Position numbers and translations under genes: made by a program. From positions 1-64,000 of the forward strand of contig JAUSLF010000078.1 in NCBI GenBank assembly GCA_030646695.1: a DNA stretch of 64,000 bases, given 5' to 3'. The notes beneath the pieces were generated by a model. That model ran no database searches. It was given only the letters and a program-made list of their open reading frames with translations, and was not told the origin of the DNA. Below are positions 27,913 to 37,807 of this stretch, piece after piece. Each line of letters starts with the position of its first letter. Position 1 is the first letter of the stretch. This stretch comes from Nitrosomonadaceae bacterium (GTDB lineage Bacteria > Pseudomonadota > Gammaproteobacteria > Burkholderiales > Nitrosomonadaceae).

Positions 27913-28473
27913 ATGCAAAGCGTCAATCTAACCCACCATTTTCTGATCGCCATGCCGGCCATGGCAGACCCTTCATTTTCCAAGACTCTCACTTATATCT
28001 GTGAACACAACGAGCAGGGTGCGCTGGGACTGGTAGTCAACCGGCCCACCGAGCTGACGCTGGAGGATATGTTTGATCAGCTTGGCATTTCCATTACCAA
28101 CCCGTCTCTTAAAGGATTGCCGGTATTGTTTGGCGGGCCGGTGCAACTGGATCGCGGCTTCGTGCTGCATCAACCAGCAGATGGCTGGCAATCCACCATG
28201 ACGGTAAATCAGGAAGTGGGACTCACTACCTCACTCGATATCCTGCAGGCGATTGCGTGCGGAAAAGGCCCCAGACAGGCGCTGGTAACGTTGGGCTACT
28301 CGGGGTGGGCGCCCGGTCAGATTGAGCATGAACTGGCCCAGAATGCCTGGCTCACTGTGCCTGCATCGCCCAGCATCATGTTCGAACTGCCGTCCGAACA
28401 ACGACTGGCTGCGGCGATACAATTGCTGGGAATTGACTTCTCCAGCCTGTCAGATGAGGTAGGGCATTCTTGA
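27913..28473 (+). CDS. yqgE: YqgE/AlgH family protein
   Basis: A 186-residue protein of the YqgE/AlgH (DUF179) family, of unknown biochemical role. The opening [19 protein letters not shown] and the motifs [30 protein letters not shown] and [15 protein letters not shown] are all typical. The frame is open from 27844, but the ATG at 27913 gives the family's normal N-terminus. It heads the conserved set yqgE-ruvX-pyrR-pyrB-pyrC'. Confidence 0.94.
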   Translation: MQSVNLTHHFLIAMPAMADPSFSKTLTYICEHNEQGALGLVVNRPTELTLEDMFDQLGISITNPSLKGLPVLFGGPVQLDRGFVLHQPADGWQSTMTVNQEVGLTTSLDILQAIACGKGPRQALVTLGYSGWAPGQIEHELAQNAWLTVPASPSIMFELPSEQRLAAAIQLLGIDFSSLSDEVGHS

Positions 28474-28507
28474 GAACAGTGTTGAACATTAATCGACTAT
28501 TCCATTC

Positions 28508-28981
28508 ATGCAAAATCAGGTAAATCAACACCTGACGCTTAAGACCCATCACACTCCCATGGGGACAGTGATGGCTTTCGATTTCGGCGAAAAACACATC
28601 GGTGTGGCGGTAGGTGATCTGCAGTTGGGTTTGGCGCATCCTCTTGCCACAGTGAGCGATGTGCTTACCGAGCGGCGTTTTGACAGCATCGCCAAACTGA
28701 TCGAAGAATGGCAACCGGTGCTACTGGTAGTGGGGTTACCCACGCATGCTGATGGCACCGAGCACGAACTGACCCGGCTGAGCCGGCGTTTTGCACGCCG
28801 CCTGGAAGGTCGCTTCAACATCAAGACTGCGCTGGTGGATGAGCGTTATACTTCCATCACTGCCAGCACAGCGCTGCGGGAAGCGGGCGTCAAAGGGAAG
28901 AAACAGAAACCGCTGCTGGATCAGGTGGCGGCACAGCAGATCTTGCAATCTTATTTCGATAGACATTATGCACTTGCCTGA
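28508..28981 (+). CDS. ruvX: RuvX/YqgF, RNase H-fold resolvase-like nuclease
   Basis: A 157-residue YqgF protein, linked to 16S rRNA 5' maturation and to Holliday-junction resolution. AFDFGEKHIGVAVGD holds the first catalytic Asp; LVVGLPTHADGTEHEL and the VDERYTSITA segment carry the other acidic residues. The start may be 28508 or the ATG at 28559 (MGTVMAFDFGE); neither has a clear ribosome binding site. Its 3' end overlaps the pyrR start by 14 bases. Confidence 0.93.
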   Translation: MQNQVNQHLTLKTHHTPMGTVMAFDFGEKHIGVAVGDLQLGLAHPLATVSDVLTERRFDSIAKLIEEWQPVLLVVGLPTHADGTEHELTRLSRRFARRLEGRFNIKTALVDERYTSITASTALREAGVKGKKQKPLLDQVAAQQILQSYFDRHYALA

Positions 28982-29477
28982 TGCAGAACAACTGCTTGCC
29001 GACCTGACCGGGAAAATGCGGCCTGAGGTTTCCGGCAACACTGCCTTGGTGGGCATTTATACCGGCGGCGTATGGCTGGCAGAGCGACTGCACCGGGATC
29101 TGGGGCTTACGCTCCCGTTGGGTACTCTGGATGTTTCATTCTATCGCGACGATTTTGGTCAAATCGGTCTGCACCCCCAGGTCAAGCCTTCGGATATCCC
29201 GTTCGAGGTGGAAGGCAGCCACATCATCCTGGTGGACGACGTACTCTACACTGGGCGCACCATCCGCGCCGCCATCAATGAGCTGTTCGATTACGGTCGC
29301 CCGGCCAGCATCCGTCTTGCCGCATTGATAGACCGGGGCGGCAGAGAGATGCCTATCGCCGCCCAGTATGTTGGTGGGATGCTTGCCCTGCCGAAGCATA
29401 AAATGCTGGCGCTGGAACGGAGCAATGATGGAAAATTGAGCCTGAGCCTATATGACAAAAGCCCTCCGGGACAATGA
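28968..29477 (+). CDS. pyrR: PyrR, uracil phosphoribosyltransferase-fold regulator
   Basis: A 169-residue protein of the PyrR family. The PRPP-binding loop [12 protein letters not shown] is intact, so it should at least bind PRPP and may have uracil phosphoribosyltransferase activity. In Gram-positives PyrR attenuates pyr mRNA; in Pseudomonas it is tied to pyrimidine control of the same operon. The open frame extends upstream, but the ATG at 28968 gives the full-length family member. Its stop overlaps the pyrB start by four bases. Confidence 0.93.
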   Translation: MHLPDAEQLLADLTGKMRPEVSGNTALVGIYTGGVWLAERLHRDLGLTLPLGTLDVSFYRDDFGQIGLHPQVKPSDIPFEVEGSHIILVDDVLYTGRTIRAAINELFDYGRPASIRLAALIDRGGREMPIAAQYVGGMLALPKHKMLALERSNDGKLSLSLYDKSPPGQ

Positions 29478-30430
29478 ATAATAATCCGCAGCTAAATAAA
29501 CACGGCGAACTGCAACACCTTCTCACTACCGAGGGGCTACCTGCTTCCATTTTACTTAACATACTCGACACTGCCAAATCCTTTGTCGGCGTCACCGAGC
29601 GTGACATCAAGAAAGTCCCGCTGCTGCGCGGCAAGTCCATATTCAACCTGTTCTTTGAACCCAGCACCCGTACCCGCACCACCTTCGAAATTGCCGCCAA
29701 ACGCCTGTCAGCGGATGTGGTCAATCTCAACATCGCAGTTTCCTCCCAATCCAAAGGGGAAACACTGCTGGACACGGTGGACAATCTCTCGGCCATGCAT
29801 GCCGACATGTTTATCGTACGGCATTCGCAAAGTGGCGCAGCGCATTTGATCGCACGGCATGTACGGCCCGAGATTCATGTTATCAACGCCGGCGACGGAC
29901 GTCACGCGCATCCCACCCAGGCGTTGCTCGATATGTTCACCATCCGCCACTACAAACGCGATTTTCATAATCTGCGCGTGGCCATCGTCGGCGATATCCT
30001 GCACTCACGGGTGGCGCGCTCGCAGATACACGCGCTGACCACATTGGGTGTGCCGGAGGTACGGGTCATCGCACCTAAAACCCTGCTGCCTACCAAAGTT
30101 GAGCGCCTGGGTGTGCATATCTACCATGACATGGCACAGGGATTGAAAGACGTCGATGTACTGCTGATGCTGCGTTTGCAGAATGAGCGCATGCTGGGTG
30201 CAAGCCTCCCCAGCGCCGAGGAATATTTCAAGTATTACGGACTGACGCAGGAAAAACTGGCGCTTGCCAAACACGACGCCATTGTGCTGCACCCCGGCCC
30301 GATGAATCGCGGCATTGAAATTGATTCCGCCGTGGCCGATGGCAAACAGTCAGTGATACTACCGCAAGTGACATTTGGCATCGCGGTACGGATGGCGGTG
30401 ATGAGCATGTTGATGGAGGGGAAGAAATGA
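29474..30430 (+). CDS. pyrB: aspartate carbamoyltransferase catalytic subunit
   Basis: A 318-residue transcarbamoylase making carbamoyl-aspartate, the first committed step to UMP. The carbamoyl-phosphate loop [12 protein letters not shown], the SSQSKGET loop contributed by a neighbouring chain, [16 protein letters not shown] and HPGPMNRG are all present. No pyrI regulatory gene follows. Instead the usual partner is a catalytically dead dihydroorotase (pyrC'), which here has been moved 1.57 kb downstream by an inserted restriction-modification pair. The stop overlaps the methyltransferase ATG by four bases. Confidence 0.97.
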   Translation: MNNNPQLNKHGELQHLLTTEGLPASILLNILDTAKSFVGVTERDIKKVPLLRGKSIFNLFFEPSTRTRTTFEIAAKRLSADVVNLNIAVSSQSKGETLLDTVDNLSAMHADMFIVRHSQSGAAHLIARHVRPEIHVINAGDGRHAHPTQALLDMFTIRHYKRDFHNLRVAIVGDILHSRVARSQIHALTTLGVPEVRVIAPKTLLPTKVERLGVHIYHDMAQGLKDVDVLLMLRLQNERMLGASLPSAEEYFKYYGLTQEKLALAKHDAIVLHPGPMNRGIEIDSAVADGKQSVILPQVTFGIAVRMAVMSMLMEGKK

Positions 30431-31392
30431 AGATACAACCTCATACGACAGGCAGAAAAGTTTTCGCCCACTACTGTGACGAAGCTGAAGCGGTAGTGTT
30501 CCCAGGGGGTTGTCTTGATTTGCTGAGACAGATTCCAGATAAGTCTGCGCAGCTTGTCGTGACATCGCCCCCTTATAACATCGGTAAGGCGTATGAACGC
30601 AAGTTGGATATGGGTACATACATCCGCCAGCAAGCTGAGGTAATCACTGAATGTGTTCGCACATTGACCAACAGCGGCAGCATTTGTTGGCAAGTGGGTA
30701 ATTACGTCAACAACGGCGCAATCATTCCGCTTGATACATTGCTGTACCCTATATTCCACAATCTTGGTTTGGTAATGCGTAATAGGATCATATGGCACTT
30801 TGAGCATGGGTTGCATTGCTCCCGGCGTTATTCCGGTCGTTATGAAACGATAATGTGGTTTACTCGTGATACTAAAGACTTTGTTTTTAACCTTGATCCT
30901 GTGAGGGTTCCGCAAAAGTATCCTGGCAAAAAACATTTTAAGGGACCTAAGGCAGGCCAGTATTCGTGCAATCCGTTGGGCAAGAATCCAGGAGATGTGT
31001 GGGATATTCCAAACGTTAAGAGTAACCACGTAGAGAAAACAGAGCATCCATGTCAGTTTCCAGTTGAATTGGTCGAGAGGCTTGTGCTTTCAATGACCCA
31101 TGAGAAAGATTTGGTTGTGGATCCTTTCCTTGGCGTTGGTTCATCCATCGCTGCTGCCGTGCGACATGGGCGACGTGGGGCTGGAGCGGAAATTGTTTCA
31201 AGTTATGCAGGTATTGCACGCAAACGTATAGAGGCCGCCATGTCGGATAGCCTACCAGTGCGTCCAATGGGTAAGCCTAAATATGATCCTCTAATCGCAG
31301 GCAACAAGCTGACAGTCGCACCATGGATCATCGCACCGCAGAATGACGCTCAGTTAAAGCTGCTTCAAAAAATGGCAGATTACAAAGCATGA
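30427..31392 (+). CDS. type II DNA methyltransferase, BstYI-type partner
   Basis: A 321-residue SAM-dependent DNA methyltransferase with beta-type motif order: catalytic TSPPYN at 46-51 near the N-terminus and the SAM motif DPFLGVGSS at 232-240 near the C-terminus. SPPY rather than DPPY is typical of N4-cytosine enzymes, so N4-methylcytosine is likely but not certain. It should protect the site cut by the following gene (predicted RGATCY). The DNA is more AT-rich than pyrB before and pyrC' after, which points to recent acquisition. Its start overlaps pyrB, and its stop overlaps the endonuclease start, each by ATGA. I see no controller protein or separate promoter, so expression probably depends on the pyr operon. 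Confidence 0.92.
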   Translation: MKIQPHTTGRKVFAHYCDEAEAVVFPGGCLDLLRQIPDKSAQLVVTSPPYNIGKAYERKLDMGTYIRQQAEVITECVRTLTNSGSICWQVGNYVNNGAIIPLDTLLYPIFHNLGLVMRNRIIWHFEHGLHCSRRYSGRYETIMWFTRDTKDFVFNLDPVRVPQKYPGKKHFKGPKAGQYSCNPLGKNPGDVWDIPNVKSNHVEKTEHPCQFPVELVERLVLSMTHEKDLVVDPFLGVGSSIAAAVRHGRRGAGAEIVSSYAGIARKRIEAAMSDSLPVRPMGKPKYDPLIAGNKLTVAPWIIAPQNDAQLKLLQKMADYKA

Positions 31393-32000
31393 AAATTGTC
31401 GAAACATACTCCCACCTTAACGGGCTTGAATATTTGCTCGTGCATAAACCAAAGCTTTGGCGCGATCTGCAAGGTGTCATCAAGGCGGTTAATGCAGGTG
31501 CGTGTAAAACAAAAGTATCAAAAGAGAAAACAATGCCAGGGCGAATGTTGTTCAGCCCAGTTGCCATGAATCAATCATTCAAGGATTTGCTGAGTGAGCG
31601 TGGCTGGGGGGAAAGCCGCGTAAGCTATTGGGTGACCAAGGATGCTCGCCTGATACGAAAAACTTTGACCATGCCTCCCGCAGAGCAAAAGCAGGAAATT
31701 GAGGCTGCGGGTGAGTCCGCTATTTTCAGCTACAACCAAACCGACTTTGTTAAGGATCGGGTAGCAATAGAAATACAGTTCGGCAAATATGCCTTCGTGG
31801 CATATGACCTATTCGTAAAACACTTGGCGTTCTATGTGGGCGACAAAATGGATGTTGGTATCGAAATACTGCCGATGAAATCATTGCAATCACAAATGAG
31901 TTCGGGCGTTGGATATTACGAAGGGGAGCTTTATAACGTAGTGCGTCAAGGCCGTGGAGTCCCCGCTGTACCTTTGATTTTGGTCGGAGTGGACGCATGA
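31389..32000 (+). CDS. BstYI-like type II restriction endonuclease (predicted RGATCY)
   Basis: A 203-residue endonuclease that I recognise as a close relative of BstYI, the BglII-fold enzyme cutting R^GATCY. The opening ETYSHLNGLEYL, the block NQTDFVKDRVAIE and the C-terminal YYEGELYNVVRQGRGVPA match BstYI as I remember it, in register. Asp119, Glu128 and Gln130 fall at the BstYI active-site numbers (the PD-ExK variant of the BglII group). Length is the same. Specificity for RGATCY is inferred from this similarity. The DNA is AT-rich like its methyltransferase. The stop shares ATGA with pyrC'. RGATCY sites occur in the window (for example GGATCC near 6144, 8052 and 35682), so protection is needed. 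Confidence 0.9.
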   Translation: MKIVETYSHLNGLEYLLVHKPKLWRDLQGVIKAVNAGACKTKVSKEKTMPGRMLFSPVAMNQSFKDLLSERGWGESRVSYWVTKDARLIRKTLTMPPAEQKQEIEAAGESAIFSYNQTDFVKDRVAIEIQFGKYAFVAYDLFVKHLAFYVGDKMDVGIEILPMKSLQSQMSSGVGYYEGELYNVVRQGRGVPAVPLILVGVDA

Positions 32001-33271
32001 GAGTTCAGATTAAAAACGGGCGCCTGATTGATCCAAGAAACGGGATTGATGCCGTCATGGACGTGTTCATCGCTGCCGGGAAAATCGTTGCGACCGGCGC
32101 CGTACCGAACGGCTTCCAGACCAATCGCGTGATAGACGCGAAAGGGCTGGTGGTATGTCCCGGTCTGGTGGATCTGTCGGCGCGACTGCGTGAACCGGGT
32201 TTTGAATACAAGGCCACGCTCGAATCGGAAATGGATGCGGCGGTGGCGGGTGGCGTCACTAGCCTGGCATGCCCGCCTGATACCGACCCGCCGCTGGACG
32301 AACCGGGATTGGTGGAAATGCTCAAGCACCGCGCCCGGAGCCTCAACCAGGCCCGCGTCTATCCCATCGGCGCACTTACTCAAGGCCTGAAGGGTGAGCG
32401 CTTGACCGAAATGGCCGAATTGCGCGATGCAGGCTGCGTTGCTTTCGGTCAATCCGATGCACCCCTCACTGACACGCTGGTAATGATGCAGGCGATGCAG
32501 TATGCCGCCACCTTCGGCTTTGGCGTGTGGCTGCGCCCTCAGGATGCGAGTCTCGCCAATAACGGTGTGGCTCATGATGGTGAAGTGGCGACCCGATTGG
32601 GTCTACCGGCAATTCCCGTATGCGCGGAAACTATCGCTTTGTCGAATATCGTTTTGCTGGCAAGAGAAACCGGCGCCAGAATACATTTGTGCCGGCTGTC
32701 CAGCGCGGAAGGCGTCGCCATGGTACGCGCGGCCAAGCAGCAAGGTCTGTCCATCACTTGCGATGTGGCGATCAATCACCTGCATCTCTCCGAGATGGAC
32801 ATTGGCTTCTTCGATTCCAATTGTCATCTTGTGCCGCCGCTGCGCGGATTGAGTGACCGTGATGCGCTACGTGCCGGTCTGATGGACGGCACCATAGATG
32901 CGGTCTGTTCCGACCATGCACCGGTGGACGAAGATGCCAAGCTGTTGCCTTTCGGTGAAGCTGAGGTCGGCGCCACTGGTCTGGAATTGCTGCTGCCGCT
33001 TACTTTAAAATGGGCGCTGGAAATGAAAATACCCTTGTCTGTAGCGCTAGCCAAAATTACCGTGGAGTCCGCCAGAATACTTGGCGTGGATGCCGGTCAT
33101 CTATCCGCCGGTACCGCTGCCGACCTGTGCATTTTCGATCCCGATCAATATTGGAAAGTGGAGGCAGCTGCGCTTAAAAGCCAGGGAAAAAACACACCGT
33201 TCCTGGGCATGGAATTGCAGGGCAGGGTAAAATATACCTTGGTCGACGGCAGCATCGTGTACGAAAATTAG
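31997..33271 (+). CDS. pyrC': non-catalytic dihydroorotase homologue (PyrC'/PyrX)
   Basis: A 424-residue amidohydrolase-fold protein of the dihydroorotase family. In active enzymes the strand-1 motif is DxHxHxR; here it is D59-L-S-A-R-L-R65, so both metal-binding His are replaced (Ser61, Arg63). SDHAPVDED is kept but cannot restore the site. This is the state of PyrC' of Pseudomonas, a structural partner that PyrB needs to form its active dodecamer, so a separate active dihydroorotase gene should exist elsewhere in the genome. Its ATG overlaps the stop of the inserted endonuclease gene; originally it would have followed pyrB directly. Confidence 0.93.
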   Translation: MRVQIKNGRLIDPRNGIDAVMDVFIAAGKIVATGAVPNGFQTNRVIDAKGLVVCPGLVDLSARLREPGFEYKATLESEMDAAVAGGVTSLACPPDTDPPLDEPGLVEMLKHRARSLNQARVYPIGALTQGLKGERLTEMAELRDAGCVAFGQSDAPLTDTLVMMQAMQYAATFGFGVWLRPQDASLANNGVAHDGEVATRLGLPAIPVCAETIALSNIVLLARETGARIHLCRLSSAEGVAMVRAAKQQGLSITCDVAINHLHLSEMDIGFFDSNCHLVPPLRGLSDRDALRAGLMDGTIDAVCSDHAPVDEDAKLLPFGEAEVGATGLELLLPLTLKWALEMKIPLSVALAKITVESARILGVDAGHLSAGTAADLCIFDPDQYWKVEAAALKSQGKNTPFLGMELQGRVKYTLVDGSIVYEN

Positions 33272-33338
33272 CCCCTCGTCGTGGCACCCATCTGTTTCTC
33301 CCAACTAACATAGTTGAAATTATCCTCCATAGGGCAGC

Positions 33339-35492
33339 ATGATCAACCCCCTGCTTGATTTTTCCGGACTACCGCGCTTTGCGGATATCCGTACCGAACA
33401 TATCACCCCGGCGATAGCACAACTGCTGGCCGCTGGCCGTGCGGCTGTCGGCCAGGCACGCAGCGATGATACCGCCCCAACCTGGCGGAATTTCGTGCAG
33501 CCGATGGAGGATGCCAACGAGCGCCTGTCGCGCGCCTGGGGACAGGTGTCGCACCTGAACGCCGTGATGAACAGCCCGGAATTGCGCGAGGTGTACAACG
33601 CCAATCTGCCGCTGGTCACCCAGTATTTCGCCGAACTGGCGCAAGACCAGGTGTTGTTCGAGAAATTCAAACAACTGCGTAATGATCCGGAATTTGACAA
33701 CCTGAACCGTGCCCGCAAAAAGATAATCGAAAACGAGCTGCGCGATTTTCGCCTGGGCGGGGCGGAATTGCCGCCCGAAAAGAAAGAACGTTTTCTCCGT
33801 ATTCAGGAAGAGTTGTCTGCGCTCTGTGCCAGATTCAGCGACAACCTGCTGGATGCAACCAATAGTTTTGCGCTGATTATCGACAACGCCGATGAAGTAG
33901 CCGGCATTCCGGATGATGTGCTGCAAACAGCCAGGGAGGCTGCTGAAAAAGATGACGTCGCCACCGCGAATGGCCCCTCTGCGGTAACGAGTCATGGCGC
34001 CCGCTGGAAATTCACGCTGCACGCACCGTCCTACCAGCCGGTCATGCAGTACGCCGACTCCCGCGCGCTGCGCGAGAAAATGTATCGCGCCTATTCCACC
34101 CGTGCCAGCGAGATCGGCACACCTGCCCCACCCTCCGGCAACGTGACGGACTGGAACAATACCCCGCTTATCGGCAAGATCCTGGCATTGCGCAAAGAGG
34201 AAGCACAACTGCTTGGATTCGAGTGCTACGCCGAAGTGTCACTGGCAACGAAAATGGCTGCCACGCCCAAACAGGTGCTGGACTTTCTTGGCGAGCTTGC
34301 CACCAAAGCCAGGCCTTACGCCGAGTGCGATCTGCAAGAGTTGCGCCAGTTTGCCACGGATAAACTGGGACTGGAGAATCTGGAATCATGGGACTTGGCC
34401 TATGCCAGCGAAAAGCTGCGCCTTGAGCGCTACGCATTCTCCGACCAGGAAGTGAAGCAGTATTTCCCTGAAACCAAGGTGCTGCCGGGCATGTTCAAAC
34501 TGGTGGAACATCTTTACGGCATCACCATTGTGCCGGCAGAGGAATCAGCCGGTATTCAACTGTGGCATCCTGATGTGAAATTTTTCCATATCAGTGACGC
34601 CAAAGGAAAGTTGATCGGACAATTCTACATTGATCTCTATGCGCGCCCCAGCAAGCGTGGCGGTGCGTGGATGGACGATGCCATTTCCCGCCGCCGCATC
34701 GGAGTTGAAGGAAGCGGCGAGCAGCGCGTGCAGATACCGGTGGCCCACCTCACCTGCAATTTCGCTGCACCCGTCAATCTCAATGGACAGATACGTCCCG
34801 CTCTGTTCACCCATGATGAAGTCATCACCTTATTCCACGAGTTTGGCCATGGCTTGCACCACCTGCTCACTCAGGTAGAAGACCTGGGCGTGTCGGGCAT
34901 CAATGGGGTGGAATGGGATGCAGTGGAACTGCCCAGTCAATTTATGGAAAACTTCTGCTGGGAATGGAATGTGCTGACTGACATGACACAGCACGTGGAC
35001 AGCGGCGTGCCGCTGCCACGGGAGTTGTTCGACAAGATGCTGGCAGCGAAGAATTTTCAGAGCGGTCTCCAGACTCTGCGGCAGATAGAATTTTCTCTGT
35101 TCGACATGCATCTGCATTCTGCCTTTGATCCTGACGGTGAGAAAACGGTGCTGCAATTGCTGGATGAAATCCGTAAGCAGGTTGCGGTCATTTTTCCACC
35201 AGAATTCAATCGTTTTCCCAACAGTTTTTCACATGTCTTCGCGGGCGGCTATGCAGCGGGTTATTACAGCTACAAGTGGGCGGAGGTGTTGTCTGCAGAC
35301 GCTTACAGTCTGTTTGAAGAAAGCAGCGCGTGTGGGGTGGTCAACACTGAAACCGGTGCGCGCTTTCGCGATGAAATTCTTGCGGTAGGCGGGAGCCGTC
35401 CAGCGCTGGAGTCGTTTATCGCATTCCGCGGACGCGAACCAAAGATTGATGCGCTGCTGCGACACAACGGCATGGCGGGCGCGGAGACCTGA
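33339..35492 (+). CDS. prlC: oligopeptidase A (M3 metallopeptidase)
   Basis: A 717-residue cytosolic zinc peptidase that degrades short peptides, including released signal peptides. The zinc motif LFHEFGHGLHH is at about 504, with the third ligand Glu in the helix that follows (GVEWDAVELPSQFMENF). The C-terminal YSYKWAEVLSADAYSLFEE is typical. It is slightly longer than the 680 residues of E. coli PrlC. It follows pyrC' with a 67-base gap and no terminator that I can see. Confidence 0.95.
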   Translation: MINPLLDFSGLPRFADIRTEHITPAIAQLLAAGRAAVGQARSDDTAPTWRNFVQPMEDANERLSRAWGQVSHLNAVMNSPELREVYNANLPLVTQYFAELAQDQVLFEKFKQLRNDPEFDNLNRARKKIIENELRDFRLGGAELPPEKKERFLRIQEELSALCARFSDNLLDATNSFALIIDNADEVAGIPDDVLQTAREAAEKDDVATANGPSAVTSHGARWKFTLHAPSYQPVMQYADSRALREKMYRAYSTRASEIGTPAPPSGNVTDWNNTPLIGKILALRKEEAQLLGFECYAEVSLATKMAATPKQVLDFLGELATKARPYAECDLQELRQFATDKLGLENLESWDLAYASEKLRLERYAFSDQEVKQYFPETKVLPGMFKLVEHLYGITIVPAEESAGIQLWHPDVKFFHISDAKGKLIGQFYIDLYARPSKRGGAWMDDAISRRRIGVEGSGEQRVQIPVAHLTCNFAAPVNLNGQIRPALFTHDEVITLFHEFGHGLHHLLTQVEDLGVSGINGVEWDAVELPSQFMENFCWEWNVLTDMTQHVDSGVPLPRELFDKMLAAKNFQSGLQTLRQIEFSLFDMHLHSAFDPDGEKTVLQLLDEIRKQVAVIFPPEFNRFPNSFSHVFAGGYAAGYYSYKWAEVLSADAYSLFEESSACGVVNTETGARFRDEILAVGGSRPALESFIAFRGREPKIDALLRHNGMAGAET

Positions 35493-35688
35493 CTGGAGTT
35501 CTTAAATCAGCTGCCAGTAATGTAATGCTTCCCTTCCACACATTTTTTCGATAGTATGCAGAATATCCAGCTTTTATTGCTCTTCTGCAACAGATCTATT
35601 CTGACCCATCCTGATATACCATTATCGATATACCCCAGTTTTACTGTATCTCACCAGTCAACTACTATAACGTTTGCATGAGGATCCT
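35493..35688. other. trxA upstream region
   Basis: A 196-base AT-rich gap. It presumably carries the promoter of the trxA-rho-rpmE group; the part at 35560-35670 has several TATA-like stretches but no clear -35/-10 pair. No gene seen. Confidence 0.4.
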
Positions 35689-36015
35689 ATGAGCGAGCAT
35701 ATCCATTACGTCTCCGACGGAACATTTGAAGCCGAAGTATTACAATCAGCCGTACCCGTGCTGGTAGACTACTGGGCAGAATGGTGTGGGCCGTGCAAAA
35801 TGATCGCACCCATCCTGGATGAAATAGCCAAGGAATACGCCGGGCGCCTCAAAGTAGCCAAGCTCAACATTGACGAGAATCAGTCAACGCCGCCTAAATA
35901 TGGTATCCGTGGCATTCCTACATTGATGCTGTTCAAGAACGGCAACATTGAAGCGACCAAAGTTGGTGCTTTGTCCAAATCACAGTTGACAGCATTTATT
36001 GACAGCCATATCTAA
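35689..36015 (+). CDS. trxA: thioredoxin 1
   Basis: A 108-residue thioredoxin with the WCGPCK redox motif, the buried Asp ([11 protein letters not shown] region) and the cis-Pro in [11 protein letters not shown]. It reduces protein disulfides in the cytoplasm, and here would also be the likely reductant for Msr enzymes. The start is the ATG at 35689, preceded by GAGGAT. Upstream of rho and rpmE, the order trxA-rho-rpmE is conserved in betaproteobacteria. Confidence 0.97.
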   Translation: MSEHIHYVSDGTFEAEVLQSAVPVLVDYWAEWCGPCKMIAPILDEIAKEYAGRLKVAKLNIDENQSTPPKYGIRGIPTLMLFKNGNIEATKVGALSKSQLTAFIDSHI

Positions 36016-36163
36016 ACCCACTAATCTTATAACCAAGTGTTCCCTTGAAGCGAAATACCATTAGACTCACCGCTTCTGGTTCCTGTTCTGTCCCATCAGC
36101 ATCTCCCTCCAACGTTCTCTGACGCTTTACACCCTACGTTTTTTCACCTGCGAGTTCCTGCCC

Positions 36164-37423
36164 ATGCATCTATCCGACCTTAAGAACCTCCATGTCACCG
36201 AACTGGTAGATATGGCTATTACCAATGAAATCGACGGCGCCAACCGGCTACGAAAACAGGATCTGATTTTTGCCTTGCTGAAAAATCAGGCGCGCAAGGG
36301 AGAAAGTATTTTTGGCGAAGGTACGCTGGAAGTGTTGCAGGATGGTTTCGGTTTCCTCAGATCACCGGATACCTCATATCTGGCTGGACCCGATGACATC
36401 TACGTTTCGCCCAGTCAGATCAGGCGTTTTAATTTGCATACCGGAGATTCGATAGATGGCGAAATCCGTACCCCCAAGGACGGTGAACGCTACTTCGCGC
36501 TGGTGAAAGTGGACAAGGTCAACAACGAGCCGCCGGAAAACTCCAAACACAAAATCCTGTTTGAAAACCTCACCCCGCTGTTTCCCACCCAACGATTGCA
36601 GCTTGAACGCGACATCAAATCCGAGGAAAACATCACCGGCCGCATCATTGATCTCATTGCTCCCATCGGCAAGGGACAGCGCGGCTTGCTGGTAGCCAGC
36701 CCCAAATCCGGCAAAACCGTGATGCTGCAACATATCGCGCACGCCATCGCGGCCAATCATCCCGAAGTCATCCTGATGGTGTTGCTGATAGATGAACGCC
36801 CGGAAGAGGTAACCGAGATGATCCGCTCGGTCAGGGGCGAGGTGATCTCTTCCACCTTCGACGAACCCGCAGTGCGTCATGTGCAAGTGGCAGACATGGT
36901 GATCGAGAAGGCCAAGCGTCTGGTAGAGCACAAGAAAGATGTGGTGATACTGCTGGATTCAATCACGCGTCTGGCACGCGCATACAACACCGTGGTGCCT
37001 GCCTCCGGCAAGGTGCTGACCGGCGGCGTCGATGCCAATGCGCTGCAGCGCCCCAAACGTTTCTTTGGTGCTGCCCGCAACATTGAAGAAGGCGGCTCTC
37101 TCACCATCATCGCCACTGCACTGGTCGATACCGGCTCGCGCATGGATGATGTGATCTATGAGGAGTTCAAAGGCACCGGCAACATGGAAATCCATCTCGA
37201 CCGGCGTATGGCGGAAAAACGCACCTACCCCGCAATCAACGTCAACCGCTCCGGTACGCGCAAGGAAGAGCTGTTGATCAAGGCGGACGATCTACAAAAA
37301 ATCTGGGTGTTGCGCAAACTGCTCTACCCCATGGACGACATGGATGCAATGGAATTCCTGCTCGATAAAATCAAGGTCACCAAGAACAATGCCGACTTCT
37401 TCGATTCGATGCGGCGCGTATAG
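36164..37423 (+). CDS. rho: transcription termination factor Rho
   Basis: A 419-residue hexameric RNA helicase. It has the N-terminal helix bundle ([18 protein letters not shown]), the cold-shock-like RNA-binding domain ([25 protein letters not shown]), Walker [13 protein letters not shown], Walker [11 protein letters not shown], the Q-loop and R-loop. Length and motifs match E. coli Rho closely. The 148-base leader could support autogenous control, as known for rho in enterobacteria, but no specific structure is obvious. Confidence 0.97.
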   Translation: MHLSDLKNLHVTELVDMAITNEIDGANRLRKQDLIFALLKNQARKGESIFGEGTLEVLQDGFGFLRSPDTSYLAGPDDIYVSPSQIRRFNLHTGDSIDGEIRTPKDGERYFALVKVDKVNNEPPENSKHKILFENLTPLFPTQRLQLERDIKSEENITGRIIDLIAPIGKGQRGLLVASPKSGKTVMLQHIAHAIAANHPEVILMVLLIDERPEEVTEMIRSVRGEVISSTFDEPAVRHVQVADMVIEKAKRLVEHKKDVVILLDSITRLARAYNTVVPASGKVLTGGVDANALQRPKRFFGAARNIEEGGSLTIIATALVDTGSRMDDVIYEEFKGTGNMEIHLDRRMAEKRTYPAINVNRSGTRKEELLIKADDLQKIWVLRKLLYPMDDMDAMEFLLDKIKVTKNNADFFDSMRRV

Positions 37424-37507
37424 TTGCAACCCCCACCGGATTAAAGGATAATGTGCGCCTTTCCGCTCCGCAGTTCGCTGGGTGGGAACAGATCAAGGAT
37501 ACAAACC

Positions 37508-37732
37508 ATGAAAGCAGAAATTCACCCGAGTTATCAGGAAATCGCCGTGACGTGCAGTTGCGGCAACACTTTCCAGACCCGTTCCACCATGAGCAAGCCC
37601 TTGCACGTTGAAGTGTGCTCGAACTGTCACCCGTTCTATACCGGCAAACAGAAAATCGTGGATACTGCCGGGCGGGTCGAGAAATTCCGCCAGAAATACG
37701 GCAAAAAATCGGAAGGCCAGACAGCAGCCTGA
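37508..37732 (+). CDS. rpmE: 50S ribosomal protein L31, zinc-binding type
   Basis: A 74-residue L31 of the C+ type. Four zinc-ligand positions are visible: CSCG near residue 16 and [10 protein letters not shown] near residue 37. The ATG at 37508 is preceded by GATCAAGGA. The upstream extension of the frame to 37451 is read-through. The protein sits between the ribosomal subunits. A terminator follows. Confidence 0.95.
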   Translation: MKAEIHPSYQEIAVTCSCGNTFQTRSTMSKPLHVEVCSNCHPFYTGKQKIVDTAGRVEKFRQKYGKKSEGQTAA

Positions 37733-37754
37733 AGCACCGGTTTGCGCGCTCATG

Positions 37755-37782
37755 AAAAGGCAGCTTGAAGCTGCCTTTTTTA
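37755..37782 (+). terminator. intrinsic terminator after rpmE
   Basis: AAGGCAGCTT/AAGCTGCCTT stem with a two-base loop, then TTTT. It ends the trxA-rho-rpmE group ahead of the M48 gene. Confidence 0.88.
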
Positions 37783-37807
37783 TTTTCGGCGCGGGTAAAA
37801 TAACACC

